From Sphingomonadales bacterium (GTDB taxonomy: Bacteria > Pseudomonadota > Alphaproteobacteria > Sphingomonadales > Sphingomonadaceae): DNA of 18,242 nt. The stretch lies in NCBI GenBank assembly GCA_027486275.1, contig JAIXPM010000138.1, positions 1-18,242 of the forward strand, given 5' to 3'. The notes under the pieces are model-generated. The model saw only the letters and a list, made by a program, of their open reading frames with translations. It was not told the DNA's origin and searched no databases. A program made the translations under genes and the position numbers. Shown here one piece after another: positions 1 to 7,035 of this stretch; within the stretch, counting starts at the first letter, position 1, and the number at the start of each line of letters is the position of its first letter.

Positions 1-698
1 GCGACTTCCTGATAGGCTTCCACTTCGCCGCCCAGATCGCGGCGGAAACGGTCCTTGTCCATCTTGTCGCCGGTCTTCATGTCCCACAGGCGGCAGCCAT
101 CCGGGCTGATCTCGTCGGCCAGGATGACACGGGCAAATTCGCCATCGAACAGCCGGCCGAACTCCAGCTTGAAATCCACAAGGCGGATGCCGACGGCGGC
201 GAACATGCCGGCCATGAAGTCATTCACGCGTATCGCCATGTCGGCGATGTCATGCATCTCGTCTTGGCTGGCCCAGCCGAAGGCGGCGATATGTTCGTCG
301 CTCACCAGCGGATCGCCCAGCGAATCATCCTTGTAATAATATTCGATGATGGTGCGCGGCAGCTGGGTGCCTTCCTCGATGCCGAAGCGCTTGGCGATGC
401 TGCCGGCAGCCACGTTGCGCACCACCACCTCGATCGGGATGATCTCCACCTGGCGCACCAGTTGCTCGCGCATGTTGAGGCGGCGGATGAAGTGGGTGGG
501 GATGCCGATCATGCCGAGCAGCGTGAAGACATGTTCGGAAATGCGGTTGTTCAGCACGCCCTTGCCGCTGATCGTGCCCTTCTTCTGGGCATTGAAGGCG
601 GTGGCGTCATCCTTGAAATACTGGATGATGGTGCCGGGTTCCGGACCTTCATACAGGATCTTGGCCTTGCCTTCGTAAATCTGGCGGCGGCGGGTCAT
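1..698 (-). CDS. purC: Phosphoribosylaminoimidazole-succinocarboxamide synthase (SAICAR synthetase), 3' end cut by window
   Basis: PurC condenses CAIR with aspartate, using ATP, to give SAICAR in cytoplasmic purine synthesis. Reading the minus strand from the ATG at 698 gives a protein opening [18 protein letters not shown]. This is the usual PurC N-terminus, with the nucleotide-binding YEGKAK element at residues 8-13. Further in are [14 protein letters not shown] and LVDFKLEFG, both hallmarks of the family. No stop occurs in the 232 codons visible; PurC is usually about 240-260 residues, so only the last few dozen bases lie beyond the left edge. A Shine-Dalgarno-like GAAAGG stands six bases before the ATG. 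The frame stays open about 28 codons further upstream, but homologues start at this ATG. The gene diverges from the DUF1476 gene and a plausible promoter lies at 806-834. Identification is firm. Confidence 0.96.
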   Translation of the reverse strand, partial: MTRRRQIYEGKAKILYEGPEPGTIIQYFKDDATAFNAQKKGTISGKGVLNNRISEHVFTLLGMIGIPTHFIRRLNMREQLVRQVEIIPIEVVVRNVAAGSIAKRFGIEEGTQLPRTIIEYYYKDDSLGDPLVSDEHIAAFGWASQDEMHDIADMAIRVNDFMAGMFAAVGIRLVDFKLEFGRLFDGEFARVILADEISPDGCRLWDMKTGDKMDKDRFRRDLGGEVEAYQEV

Positions 699-805
699 GG
701 CAAACCTTTCGAAGGCGGCGCGGCCAGCCCGGTGCAGGGCAGGTCGCGGCTTAAATTCAACAGCGCCGGAACAGGCTAACACGGCCCTCCTGCGCGGGCG
801 AGTGG

Positions 806-834
806 CCATAGCGGCAAAGAAGACGAGATACAAT
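806..834 (-). promoter_or_regulatory. Predicted purC promoter
   Basis: On the minus strand ATTGTA (834-829) and CTATGG (811-806) are separated by exactly 17 bases, resembling the alphaproteobacterial housekeeping pattern CTTGAC-N17-CTATAT. Transcription would begin near 799, giving purC a leader of about 100 bases. This is a pattern match only, and the second half of the -10 box is weak. Confidence 0.45.
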
Positions 835-835
835 C

Positions 836-864
836 ATTGATCAGGCGGCCGTGCTTACCTATTT
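836..864 (+). promoter_or_regulatory. Predicted promoter of the zeta/bolA/grxD cluster
   Basis: ATTGAT (836-841) and CTATTT (859-864) are spaced by exactly 17 bases, a good match to the alphaproteobacterial CTTGAC-N17-CTATAT consensus. A start near 871 would leave a leader of about 26 bases containing the GGGAGC ribosome-binding site. Its -35 box lies one base away from the -35 box of the predicted divergent purC promoter. Confidence 0.6.
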
Positions 865-896
865 GGGGTGGGATACCCGCCTGGGAGCAGCATGAC

Positions 897-1214
897 ATGA
901 CCACGTTCGACGATCGCCAGAAAGCCTTTGAAACCAAGTTCGCCCATGACGAGGAAATGCGTTTTCGCATCCTTGCCCGCCGCGGCAAGCTGATCGGCCT
1001 GTGGGCGGCGGAAAAGCTGGGCAAGGATGGCCAGGCCGCCGACGATTATGCCAAGTCAGTGCTGCTGTCGGATCTGGAAATCCCCGGTGATGACGACATC
1101 ATCGCCAAGTTGCACGGCGATCTGGCCGGGCTGGGCGTTGGCGTGAACGACATCAAGGCGATGCTGGCCGAAAAACTGGCCCAGGCCGAAGCCCAGATCA
1201 GCGGAGCCGCCTGA
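897..1214 (+). CDS. F1-ATPase inhibitor subunit zeta (DUF1476 family)
   Basis: This 105-residue protein belongs to DUF1476, known in alphaproteobacteria as the zeta subunit that binds F1-ATPase and blocks wasteful ATP hydrolysis. The opening MTTFDDRQKAFETKFAHDEE is the family signature and its inhibitory N-terminal segment. The rest is a predicted all-helical bundle, including FRILARRGKLIGLWAAEKLG and an acidic stretch EIPGDDDI. The ATG at 897 was chosen because GGGAGC lies just upstream and family members begin MTTFDDR. An ATG at 837 would add 20 residues unlike the family and would fall inside the predicted promoter. The stop overlaps the next start (TGATG), so translation is probably coupled to the BolA gene. 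Family assignment is firm; inhibitor function is inferred from characterised relatives. Confidence 0.93.
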   Translation: MTTFDDRQKAFETKFAHDEEMRFRILARRGKLIGLWAAEKLGKDGQAADDYAKSVLLSDLEIPGDDDIIAKLHGDLAGLGVGVNDIKAMLAEKLAQAEAQISGAA

Positions 1215-1444
1215 TGCCGATGGCTGCAGCCGACATCGAAGCGGCGATTCTGGCGGCGCTGCCCGGTGCGCAGGTGGAGATCACCGATCTGGCCGGCGAT
1301 GGCGATCATTATGCCGCGGTGGTGACAGCGCCGCAGTTCACTGGCCTCTCAAGGGTTGCGCAGCAGCGGCTGGTGTATAATGCTCTTGGCGGTCGCATGG
1401 GGGGTGCGCTCCATGCTTTGAAATTGACCACGGTCGCGGCGTGA
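1214..1444 (+). CDS. BolA family protein (IbaG/BolA2-like)
   Basis: A small 76-residue BolA/IbaG-type protein. Such proteins partner with CGFS monothiol glutaredoxins to hold or hand over [2Fe-2S] clusters in the cytoplasm, and the next gene encodes exactly such a glutaredoxin. Visible family features are the loop GDGDHYAAVV (His32), the helix-turn segment FTGLSRVAQQRLVYNAL, and the C-terminal RMGGALHALKL with His67, the usual cluster-ligand position. In homologues I recall, a histidine often follows the Q of the VAQ segment; here the residue is Gln51. The start overlaps the stop of the zeta gene. A second in-frame ATG at 1220 would shorten the protein by two residues. Assignment to BolA is firm; which BolA subgroup is less certain. 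Confidence 0.92.
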   Translation: MPMAAADIEAAILAALPGAQVEITDLAGDGDHYAAVVTAPQFTGLSRVAQQRLVYNALGGRMGGALHALKLTTVAA

Positions 1445-1472
1445 ACAGCCCGGCCAAGAAGGATTCCTCCCG

Positions 1473-1805
1473 ATGACCAACCCAGTCCACGAACGCATTG
1501 CCGATCTGGTGAACAGCAACGATGTCGTGCTGTTCATGAAGGGCACGCCCTTCTTCCCGCAGTGCGGCTTTTCCTCCACTGCCATTGCCATCCTTGAACG
1601 GCTGAACGTCGCCTTCGAAGGCGTTGATGTGCTGGCCGATCAGGAAATCCGCCAGGGCATCAAGGAATACAGCGACTGGCCGACGATCCCGCAGCTCTAC
1701 ATCAAGGGCGAATTCGTTGGCGGCAGCGATATCATGATGGAAATGTTCCAGGCCGGCGAATTGCATACCCTGGTGGCCGAAGCCGGCATCAAACCGGCGG
1801 CCTGA
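1473..1805 (+). CDS. grxD: Monothiol glutaredoxin, Grx4/GrxD (CGFS type)
   Basis: This 110-residue cytoplasmic protein is a single-domain CGFS glutaredoxin, which binds a glutathione-ligated [2Fe-2S] cluster in a dimer or with BolA and delivers it to apoproteins. The active site reads KGTPFFPQCGFSS with the single cysteine at residue 31. The glutathione-binding WPTIPQLYIKGEFVGGSDIMMEM follows, including the cis-Pro TIPQ and the GGSD motif. The length is normal for the family. AAGGA at 1459-1463 lies nine bases before the ATG. The gene follows the BolA gene by 28 bases and is probably in the same transcript. Nothing is unusual about the sequence. Confidence 0.96.
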   Translation: MTNPVHERIADLVNSNDVVLFMKGTPFFPQCGFSSTAIAILERLNVAFEGVDVLADQEIRQGIKEYSDWPTIPQLYIKGEFVGGSDIMMEMFQAGELHTLVAEAGIKPAA

Positions 1806-1841
1806 TCCGGCCGGAATACCGTGGCGGGAAGGAGGCCGACA

Positions 1842-2552
1842 ATGCAACGTCTGTCGGCCGCCGCCCTGTGGGACACGATGTCCACCGCCGTACGGGCAGA
1901 TCTGCCGCGGCTGTTTTTCCTGGTGGCGCCATTCGCGTTGCTGCCGGCGGTGGCTGTTGAACTGTTCGGGCCGCCGGCACCCACCAGCCTTGACGCAATC
2001 AGCAATCAGCAACTGCTGTGGCGGCTGGCCGTGCCGAGCCTGATCGCCGCGTTCGGCCAGCTTGCTGCCACCCATCTGGTGTTGCGCGGCAATGCCACGC
2101 CCCGTGAAGCGCTGGCCGCGGCGCTGGCGGCGTTTCCAGTTTATGCGTTGGCTCAACTGGCCGGCTCGTTGCCGATTGGGCTGGGCCTGTTGCTGCTGGT
2201 CGTACCCGGCTTGTGGTTGTTCGCCCGGCTGCTGTTTCTTTCGGGTGCTGTGGTGCTGGCCGAAGGCGGCACGCCCTTAGCGCTGCTGCGCCGCAGCTGG
2301 GCCTTGAGCGAGGGGCAGGGCCTGCAATTGACCCTGTTCCTGGTGTTGGGCCTGTTCGGTGTGATCGGCATCGGCATATTGGCCGAAGGCGCGGGCGCCG
2401 CGCTGGACGTGGTGGCGCGCTCCGGCGGGCTGGCGTCGGTGGGGCGCTTCCTGCACGCGCTGGTGCCCGCCATCGGCAATTGTCTTGTCACCATCGGTGT
2501 CGGCGGGGCCAGTGCAGCCGCCTATCGCCAATTGGCCGCACCGCTGCGCTAG
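1842..2552 (+). CDS. Polytopic membrane protein, YciC/GDPD-membrane-domain-like
   Basis: A 236-residue integral membrane protein of unknown function. Hydrophobic segments are visible at roughly residues 20-45, 60-85, 95-140, 160-190 and 205-225. The stretch VPGLWLFARLLFLSGAVVLAEGGTPLALLRRSWALSEG resembles a motif shared by YciC/UPF0259 proteins and the membrane domain attached to some glycerophosphodiester phosphodiesterases: a proline-broken helix pair followed by an LxRSWxLxxG turn. There is no catalytic domain, so a transport or scaffolding role would be a guess. The ATG at 1842 is preceded by a strong GGAAGGAGG; a GTG at 1821 would include that site in the coding region. The gene lies 36 bases after grxD and may be cotranscribed. 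Its TAG stop shares the CTAG palindrome with the stop of the converging acetyltransferase gene. Confidence 0.82.
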   Translation: MQRLSAAALWDTMSTAVRADLPRLFFLVAPFALLPAVAVELFGPPAPTSLDAISNQQLLWRLAVPSLIAAFGQLAATHLVLRGNATPREALAAALAAFPVYALAQLAGSLPIGLGLLLLVVPGLWLFARLLFLSGAVVLAEGGTPLALLRRSWALSEGQGLQLTLFLVLGLFGVIGIGILAEGAGAALDVVARSGGLASVGRFLHALVPAIGNCLVTIGVGGASAAAYRQLAAPLR

Positions 2553-3181
2553 GTCTCGGCGCGCAGCAGAGGCACCGCCGGCGCCGTTTCGGGCGGGTAC
2601 AGCCCGCTGGCGCGTGGATCTGCATAGATCTCGACCAGCCGCTCATAAGGGCGGAAACCGTGGCGCTGGTAAAAGGTCAGTGCGCCCGGATGATCAAGAT
2701 CGCAGGTGTGCACCCAGACGCGGCGGATTCCCTCCCGCCACGCCCGTTTCAGTGCGTGGCCCATCAGCCAGGCCCCGTGGCCGCGCCCGGTCAACTCCGG
2801 GACCAGGCCGAAATAGGCCAGCTCGCATTCGCGGTCGCCGCTGAAATCCAGTTCCAGCAGGCCCTGCGGCGTGCCGTCCCGCCGTGTGGCGACATGCACC
2901 TCCAGCGTCGGCGCGTTCAACGTCGCGGCCAGCGTTTCGTCATCCATCACCAGCCGCCCGCGCCACAGCCAGGGCTGACCGATGGCGCGGAACAGCGCGC
3001 GATAGCGGTCCAGATCCACGGGCGCCGTCCAGCGTTCCAGCTTCAACGCTGATTTCACCGGCATAACCGGCGCCGGCGGCGCAGTCATTTCGAGGCAAGT
3101 GACGATGGTGGCAATCTGATCGGCTGGCACCGCGATTACCCGCGATGCCACCATGCTGCCGCCACCTTGCCGCTCGCTCAT
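2549..3181 (-). CDS. GNAT family N-acetyltransferase
   Basis: A 210-residue protein of the GNAT fold, which moves an acetyl group from acetyl-CoA to an amine; the substrate cannot be read from the sequence. The acetyl-CoA-binding motif A is visible at about residues 119-145 (CELAYFGLVPELTGRGHGAWLMGHAL), with the pyrophosphate loop TGRGHG. Motif B follows as HPGALTFYQRHGFRPY (164-179), typical of the family. About 45 residues precede the conserved part and look unstructured. The ATG at 3181 overlaps the hemF stop as ATGA, implying coupled translation. An in-frame ATG at 3154 has a better ribosome site (AAGGTGG) and is a real alternative start. The gene is probably the second of a hemF operon; a link to haem metabolism is only suggested by position. 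Confidence 0.88.
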   Translation of the reverse strand: MSERQGGGSMVASRVIAVPADQIATIVTCLEMTAPPAPVMPVKSALKLERWTAPVDLDRYRALFRAIGQPWLWRGRLVMDDETLAATLNAPTLEVHVATRRDGTPQGLLELDFSGDRECELAYFGLVPELTGRGHGAWLMGHALKRAWREGIRRVWVHTCDLDHPGALTFYQRHGFRPYERLVEIYADPRASGLYPPETAPAVPLLRAET

Positions 3182-4032
3182 TCCCAGATCGCGAGCGGCG
3201 GCAGGCTCATCAGGATGGCATCGGTGTTGCCGCCGGTCTTCAGGCCGAAGGTGGTGCCGCGATCATAGACGAGATTGAACTCGGCATAGAGGCCGCGGTA
3301 CTTCAGCTGCTCGATACGCTGCGCTTCGCTGAAATCCTGGTGCATCTTGGCGCGCACCAGCTTGGGATAGGTTTCCAGGAAGCAGCGGCCCACGTCCTGT
3401 GTGTAGGCAAAGTCTGCCGCCCAGTCGCCGCTGTTCAGGTGATCATAGAAGATGCCGCCCACGCCGCGATGGCGGTTGCGATGGGGCACCCAGAAATACT
3501 CCTCCGCCCACTTCGAATGTGCCGGATAATAATCCGGGCTGTGCCGATCGCATGTCGTCTTCACGGCGGCATGGAAGGCGGCGGTTTCAGCTGCATCGGG
3601 CAGGGCAGGGTTCAGATCGACCCCGCCGCCAAACCAGCGCTTCGTCGTGACCAGCATCCGCGTATTCATGTGCACTGCCGGAACCAGCGGGTTGGCCGGG
3701 TGGATCACCAGGCTGAGCCCGGTGGCAAAGAAGCGCGGATCTTCGGCAGCGCCGTTGATCTGCTTGGCGAAATCCGGGTTGAACTCGCCATAAACGGTGG
3801 AAATATTGACCCCGGCCTTTTCGAACAGCCGGCCCTTCATGATGCCCATCTCGCCGCCGCCACCGTCGCCGCCGCTGTGGTCGCTCCGGTCCCACACGCG
3901 CTTTTCAAAGCGGCCCGCGTCACCGGGAAGGGTCGATTCATCCTCCAGCTTTTCCAGCATCGCCCAGATGCTGTCGCGAAGGGAACGGAACCAGGCCTGC
4001 GCGGCCTTCTGCTGGTCATCAAGCTCGATCAT
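3178..4032 (-). CDS. hemF: Oxygen-dependent coproporphyrinogen III oxidase
   Basis: HemF converts coproporphyrinogen III to protoporphyrinogen IX by two oxidative decarboxylations using O2, in the cytoplasm, without a cofactor. The 284-residue product carries the family's diagnostic blocks in order: GRFEKRVWDRSDHSGG, FFATGLSLVIHPANPLVPAVHMNTRM (the HxNxR active-site region), the FGGGVDLNPALP signature, the KWAEEYFWVPHRNRHRGVGGIFYDHL block, and YRGLYAEFNLVYDRGTTFGLKTGGNTDAILMSLPP. I chose the ATG at 4032; a TTG at 4038 adds two residues and is nearer a possible GAGAAG site. The gene heads a minus-strand pair with the GNAT gene. It diverges from the bc1 operon across about 210 bases, which fits a shared aerobic-respiration setting. 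The oxygen-independent enzyme HemN is not in the window. Confidence 0.96.
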   Translation of the reverse strand: MIELDDQQKAAQAWFRSLRDSIWAMLEKLEDESTLPGDAGRFEKRVWDRSDHSGGDGGGGEMGIMKGRLFEKAGVNISTVYGEFNPDFAKQINGAAEDPRFFATGLSLVIHPANPLVPAVHMNTRMLVTTKRWFGGGVDLNPALPDAAETAAFHAAVKTTCDRHSPDYYPAHSKWAEEYFWVPHRNRHRGVGGIFYDHLNSGDWAADFAYTQDVGRCFLETYPKLVRAKMHQDFSEAQRIEQLKYRGLYAEFNLVYDRGTTFGLKTGGNTDAILMSLPPLAIWE

Positions 4033-4248
4033 GGCCAAGCTTTAGACAGGCTTCTCGCGACGCGAAACCCCCTACAGTGGCCAGCGCTCGGCCACGGACC
4101 TTACCGGATTGTCATAACCGCGCCAATTTGTCCGGGGGGGTGTGCGGCTTTTCTCCGTTGCGTTGCGGCATCGCCTTGTCTATCCGGGCCCGTCATGCGG
4201 GCAGGCTGAAGGCTTGCCGGTCATGCATCAGATTCCGGAAGGGGCAAG
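4033..4248. other. Divergent hemF/petA intergenic region with two inverted repeats
   Basis: This 216-base spacer separates hemF from petA. It holds an 11-base inverted repeat TCGCGACGCGA at 4055-4065 (five-base arms around a central A). It also holds a 6-bp stem GTGGCC/GGCCAC with a 7-base centre at 4077-4095. Either could be an operator or a leader hairpin for hemF. I see no FNR-type TTGAT-N4-ATCAA site. A plausible petA promoter is listed separately. Confidence 0.4.
4157..4185 (+). promoter_or_regulatory. Predicted petABC promoter
   Basis: GTTGCG (4157-4162) and CTATCC (4180-4185) are 17 bases apart, the spacing of the alphaproteobacterial housekeeping promoter. A start near 4192 would give a leader of roughly 57 bases before petA, including the GGAAGGGG ribosome site. 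Prediction from pattern only. Confidence 0.45.
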
Positions 4249-4815
4249 ATGGCTAGCGAAGTGCGGCAGGCGACTGCCGAAGATCTCGGTCCCGGTGGCG
4301 AACGTCGCCGTGATTTTCTTTATGTGGCGACGGCGGCCTTTGCCGGCGCCGGCGTCGTGCCGGTGGCCTGGAGCCTCGTCAACCAGATGAACCCGTCCGC
4401 GGACGTGTTGGCGCTGGCGTCGATCGATCTCGATCTGTCGGCTGTGCAGCCCGGCCAGGCCATCAAGGCCAGCTGGCGCGGCAAGCCGGTCTTTGCCCGG
4501 CACCTGACGCCGGAAGAGATCGCTGATGCCAAGAAGGTGGACGTTTCCACTCTGCGTGACCCGCAGAAGTTGGAAGACCGCACCAAGCCAGGCAGCGAGC
4601 AATGGCTGATCACGCTGGGTGTTTGCACCCACCTCGGCTGCGTGCCGCTGGGCGCAGCCGAAGGTGAAGCCAAGGGCGATTTCGGCGGGTATTTCTGTCC
4701 CTGCCACGGCTCGCACTATGATGCGGCCGCGCGCATCCGCAAGGGCCCGGCACCCAAGAACCTGGAAGTGCCGCCCTACGCCTTCAAGTCGCCCACCGCT
4801 GTGACCATCGGCTGA
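4249..4815 (+). CDS. petA: Ubiquinol-cytochrome c reductase, Rieske iron-sulfur subunit
   Basis: This 188-residue protein is the Rieske subunit of the cytochrome bc1 complex (complex III). It takes the first electron from ubiquinol with its [2Fe-2S] cluster and passes it to cytochrome c1 on the periplasmic side. A twin-arginine signal-anchor is visible ([16 protein letters not shown], residues 18-33) and is normally retained as the membrane anchor. The cluster ligands sit in GVCTHLGC (Cys126, His128) and CPCHGSHYD (Cys150, His153), with Cys131 and Cys152 forming the usual disulfide. GGAAGGGG precedes the ATG. It is the first gene of petA-petB-petC, with 11 bases to petB. Length and motifs are normal. 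Confidence 0.97.
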   Translation: MASEVRQATAEDLGPGGERRRDFLYVATAAFAGAGVVPVAWSLVNQMNPSADVLALASIDLDLSAVQPGQAIKASWRGKPVFARHLTPEEIADAKKVDVSTLRDPQKLEDRTKPGSEQWLITLGVCTHLGCVPLGAAEGEAKGDFGGYFCPCHGSHYDAAARIRKGPAPKNLEVPPYAFKSPTAVTIG

Positions 4816-4826
4816 GGAGCAAGAGC

Positions 4827-6131
4827 ATGAGCTTTCCCTGGGCAAAACAATATCAGCCGACGAGCGAAGTCGGCAAATGGATGGACGAGCGCCTGCCGCT
4901 TGCCCGCTTCGTTCATGATGCTTTGGGGCCGGGTTATCCGACGCCGAAGAACCTGAACGCTTTCTACAATTTCGGCGTGCTCGCTGGTGTGGCGCTGGTG
5001 ATCCAGATCATCACTGGCGTGGTGCTGGCCATGCACTTTGCCGCCGACACGCGCGTCGCCTTTGATTCGGTCGAGCACATCATGCGCGACGTCAACGGCG
5101 GCTGGATGATCCGCTATATGCACGCGGTCGGCGCCAGCTTCTTCTTCGGTGTCGTCTATATCCACATCTTCCGCGGCCTCTATTACGGATCGTACAAGCC
5201 GCCGCGTGAAGTGCTGTGGATGCTCGGTCTCGTCATCTTCCTGCTGATGATGGCCACCGCGTTCATGGGTTATGTGCTGGTATGGGGCCAGATGAGCTTC
5301 TGGGGTGCGCAGGTCATTACCGGTCTGTTCTCGGCCTTCCCGGTCGTGGGCACTTACATCCAGACGCTGTTGCTCGGTGGCTTCTCGCCGGACAACGCCA
5401 CGCTCAACCGGTTCTTCTCGCTGCACTATCTGCTGCCGTTCGTGACGTTCGGGGTCATCATCCTGCACGTCTGGGCGCTGCACATCCCGGGTTCGAACAA
5501 CCCGACCGGTGTGGACGTGAAGTCGGAAGCGGATACCGTGCCGTTTCATCCCTATTACACGGCCAAGGATTTCGTCGGTCTCGGGATCTACTTGATCCTC
5601 TTCGCGGCCTTCGTGTTCTTCATGCCGAACAGCCTGGGTGAGCCCGACAACTATATCCCGGCCAACCCGCTCTCGACGCCTGCCCACATCGTGCCGGAAT
5701 GGTATTTCTGGCCCTTCTACGCCATCCTGCGTGCCTTCACGACCGACTTCCTGGGCGTGCCGGCCAAGCTGTGGGGCGTGCTCGCGATGTTCGCTTCGAT
5801 CTTGCTGCTGTTCCTGCTGCCCTGGCTCGATACATCGCCGGTGCGCTCGAACAACTATCGTCCGCTCAGCCGCCTGCTGTTCTGGGTGTTCGTGGTGGTG
5901 GCTGTGGTGCTGGGCGTGTGCGGCGGCAAGCCGGCGGAAGAACCCTGGGTGCGCTTGTCCCAGGTCCTCACCGCCTATTATTTCGCCCATTTCCTGATCA
6001 TTCTGCCGATCGTCTCCAAGCTGGAGAAGACCAAGCCGCTGCCGGGGTCCATCTCGGAAGCCGTGCTGGCCAAGTACGGCAGCAAGTCAGGTGGCGGTGG
6101 CGCTGCGCCCCTCGCGCAGCCGGCCGAATAA
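4827..6131 (+). CDS. petB: Cytochrome b subunit of the bc1 complex
   Basis: The 434-residue cytochrome b carries both b haems and the two quinone sites of complex III in the inner membrane. Eight transmembrane helices fit the hydrophobic profile. Haem ligands are visible as pairs 14 residues apart: His99/His113 in helix B and His200/His214 in helix D. The Qo-site PEWY motif is at residues 290-293 ([17 protein letters not shown]), and the [19 protein letters not shown] stretch lies near 148-164. The C-terminus ends in a Gly/Ala-rich tail ([14 protein letters not shown]) beyond the conserved core. It is a full-length, undivided bc1-type protein, not the split b6/subunit IV form. It sits 11 bases after petA, and AAGGAG precedes petC by a short gap, so all three are probably one transcript. 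Confidence 0.98.
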   Translation: MSFPWAKQYQPTSEVGKWMDERLPLARFVHDALGPGYPTPKNLNAFYNFGVLAGVALVIQIITGVVLAMHFAADTRVAFDSVEHIMRDVNGGWMIRYMHAVGASFFFGVVYIHIFRGLYYGSYKPPREVLWMLGLVIFLLMMATAFMGYVLVWGQMSFWGAQVITGLFSAFPVVGTYIQTLLLGGFSPDNATLNRFFSLHYLLPFVTFGVIILHVWALHIPGSNNPTGVDVKSEADTVPFHPYYTAKDFVGLGIYLILFAAFVFFMPNSLGEPDNYIPANPLSTPAHIVPEWYFWPFYAILRAFTTDFLGVPAKLWGVLAMFASILLLFLLPWLDTSPVRSNNYRPLSRLLFWVFVVVAVVLGVCGGKPAEEPWVRLSQVLTAYYFAHFLIILPIVSKLEKTKPLPGSISEAVLAKYGSKSGGGGAAPLAQPAE

Positions 6132-6143
6132 GGAGCCATATAC

Positions 6144-6962
6144 ATGATCCGTCTCGGCGCACTTGCCGTTGGCCTGTTGTTTGTCGTGAACGTCCTGTGG
6201 GGAGCCATTGCTCCCCGCGAGGCGGCCTCGCCCGACATGACCAAGGAACTCCACAAGCATCCCAAGCACATGGAATGGGCCCATAATGGCCCGGGCAATC
6301 TGGGCGTGTTCGGCACGTTCGATCGTGCCCAGCTGCAACGCGGCTTCCAAGTGTACAAGGAAGTCTGTTCGGCCTGCCACTCGATCAACCGTGTCGCCTT
6401 CCGCGATCTGGCTGACCTGGGTTACAGCGAAGCCCAGATCAAGACGATCTCTGCCGAATATGACGTGGCCGCGATCGACTCGAACGGTGAGCCGACGACC
6501 CGCAAGGCAACCGGTGCCGACAAATTCCCGTTGGTCTATGCCAACGAAGCGGCTGCCCGCGCAGCGCAGAACGGCGCCAATCCGCCCGATCTGTCGCTGA
6601 TGACCAAGGCCCGCCCGGATGGCACCAACTATGTCTATTCGCTCCTCACCGGCTATTCCGATGACGTGCCGAAGGGTTGGACCAAGCCGGACACGCTGTA
6701 TTACAATCCCTATTTCCACAGCATCAACATCGCCATGCCGCCGCCGCTCGCGGCTGATGGCCAGGTGACCTATTCCGATGGGTCGCCCGCGACCACCGAT
6801 CAGTATGCGAAGGACGTGACCGCCTTCCTGACCTGGACGGCGGAACCCAAGCTGGAAAACCGCAAGGAAACCGGCATGGCGGTGATCCTGTTCCTGATCA
6901 TCATGACCGGGCTGGGCTATCTGTCGTACCGCAAGGTGTGGGCCGACATCAAAAAGGCCTGA
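6144..6962 (+). CDS. petC: Cytochrome c1 subunit of the bc1 complex
   Basis: Cytochrome c1 accepts electrons from the Rieske protein and delivers them to soluble or membrane-bound cytochrome c. The 272-residue product begins with a hydrophobic export segment ([20 protein letters not shown]). The haem-attachment motif CSACH is at residues 75-79, with the conserved NPPDLSLM at 146-153. The axial methionine is in AMPPPL (Met198). A C-terminal membrane anchor, [19 protein letters not shown], follows with a basic tail. The length fits short-type alphaproteobacterial c1. AAGGAG lies about eight bases before the ATG. It is the last gene of the bc1 operon and is followed by a hairpin at 6987-7014. 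Confidence 0.97.
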   Translation: MIRLGALAVGLLFVVNVLWGAIAPREAASPDMTKELHKHPKHMEWAHNGPGNLGVFGTFDRAQLQRGFQVYKEVCSACHSINRVAFRDLADLGYSEAQIKTISAEYDVAAIDSNGEPTTRKATGADKFPLVYANEAAARAAQNGANPPDLSLMTKARPDGTNYVYSLLTGYSDDVPKGWTKPDTLYYNPYFHSINIAMPPPLAADGQVTYSDGSPATTDQYAKDVTAFLTWTAEPKLENRKETGMAVILFLIIMTGLGYLSYRKVWADIKKA

Positions 6963-6986
6963 TTTGGCAGATTGCGTGTTGCAGGG

Positions 6987-7017
6987 AGGCGGCCATCCGG
7001 GAGGGTGGCCGCCTTCT
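6987..7017 (+). terminator. Hairpin between petC and apt
   Basis: A perfect 9-bp stem AGGCGGCCA (6987-6995) / TGGCCGCCT (7006-7014) encloses a 10-base loop and is followed only by TCT rather than a long T run. It could be a weak terminator for petABC or an mRNA-stabilising or attenuating hairpin in front of apt. The fold is clear, the function uncertain. Confidence 0.5.
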
Positions 7018-7035
7018 GGCGTTATGGGGGACAGC

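Noticed and set aside
699..782. 28-codon in-frame upstream extension of purC from a GTG
   Set aside because: The GGAGGG is only two bases from the GTG, and PurC homologues begin at the downstream ATG, which has its own ribosome-binding site.
3145..4209. 354-codon plus-strand open frame opposite hemF
   Set aside because: hemF on the other strand has all family motifs; this frame shows none and runs through the divergent promoter region.
4776..5990. 404-codon open frame on the minus strand, antisense to petB
   Set aside because: It has a His/Glu/Arg-rich composition typical of the reverse of GC-rich coding DNA, no recognisable domain, and lies wholly within a certain cytochrome b gene.
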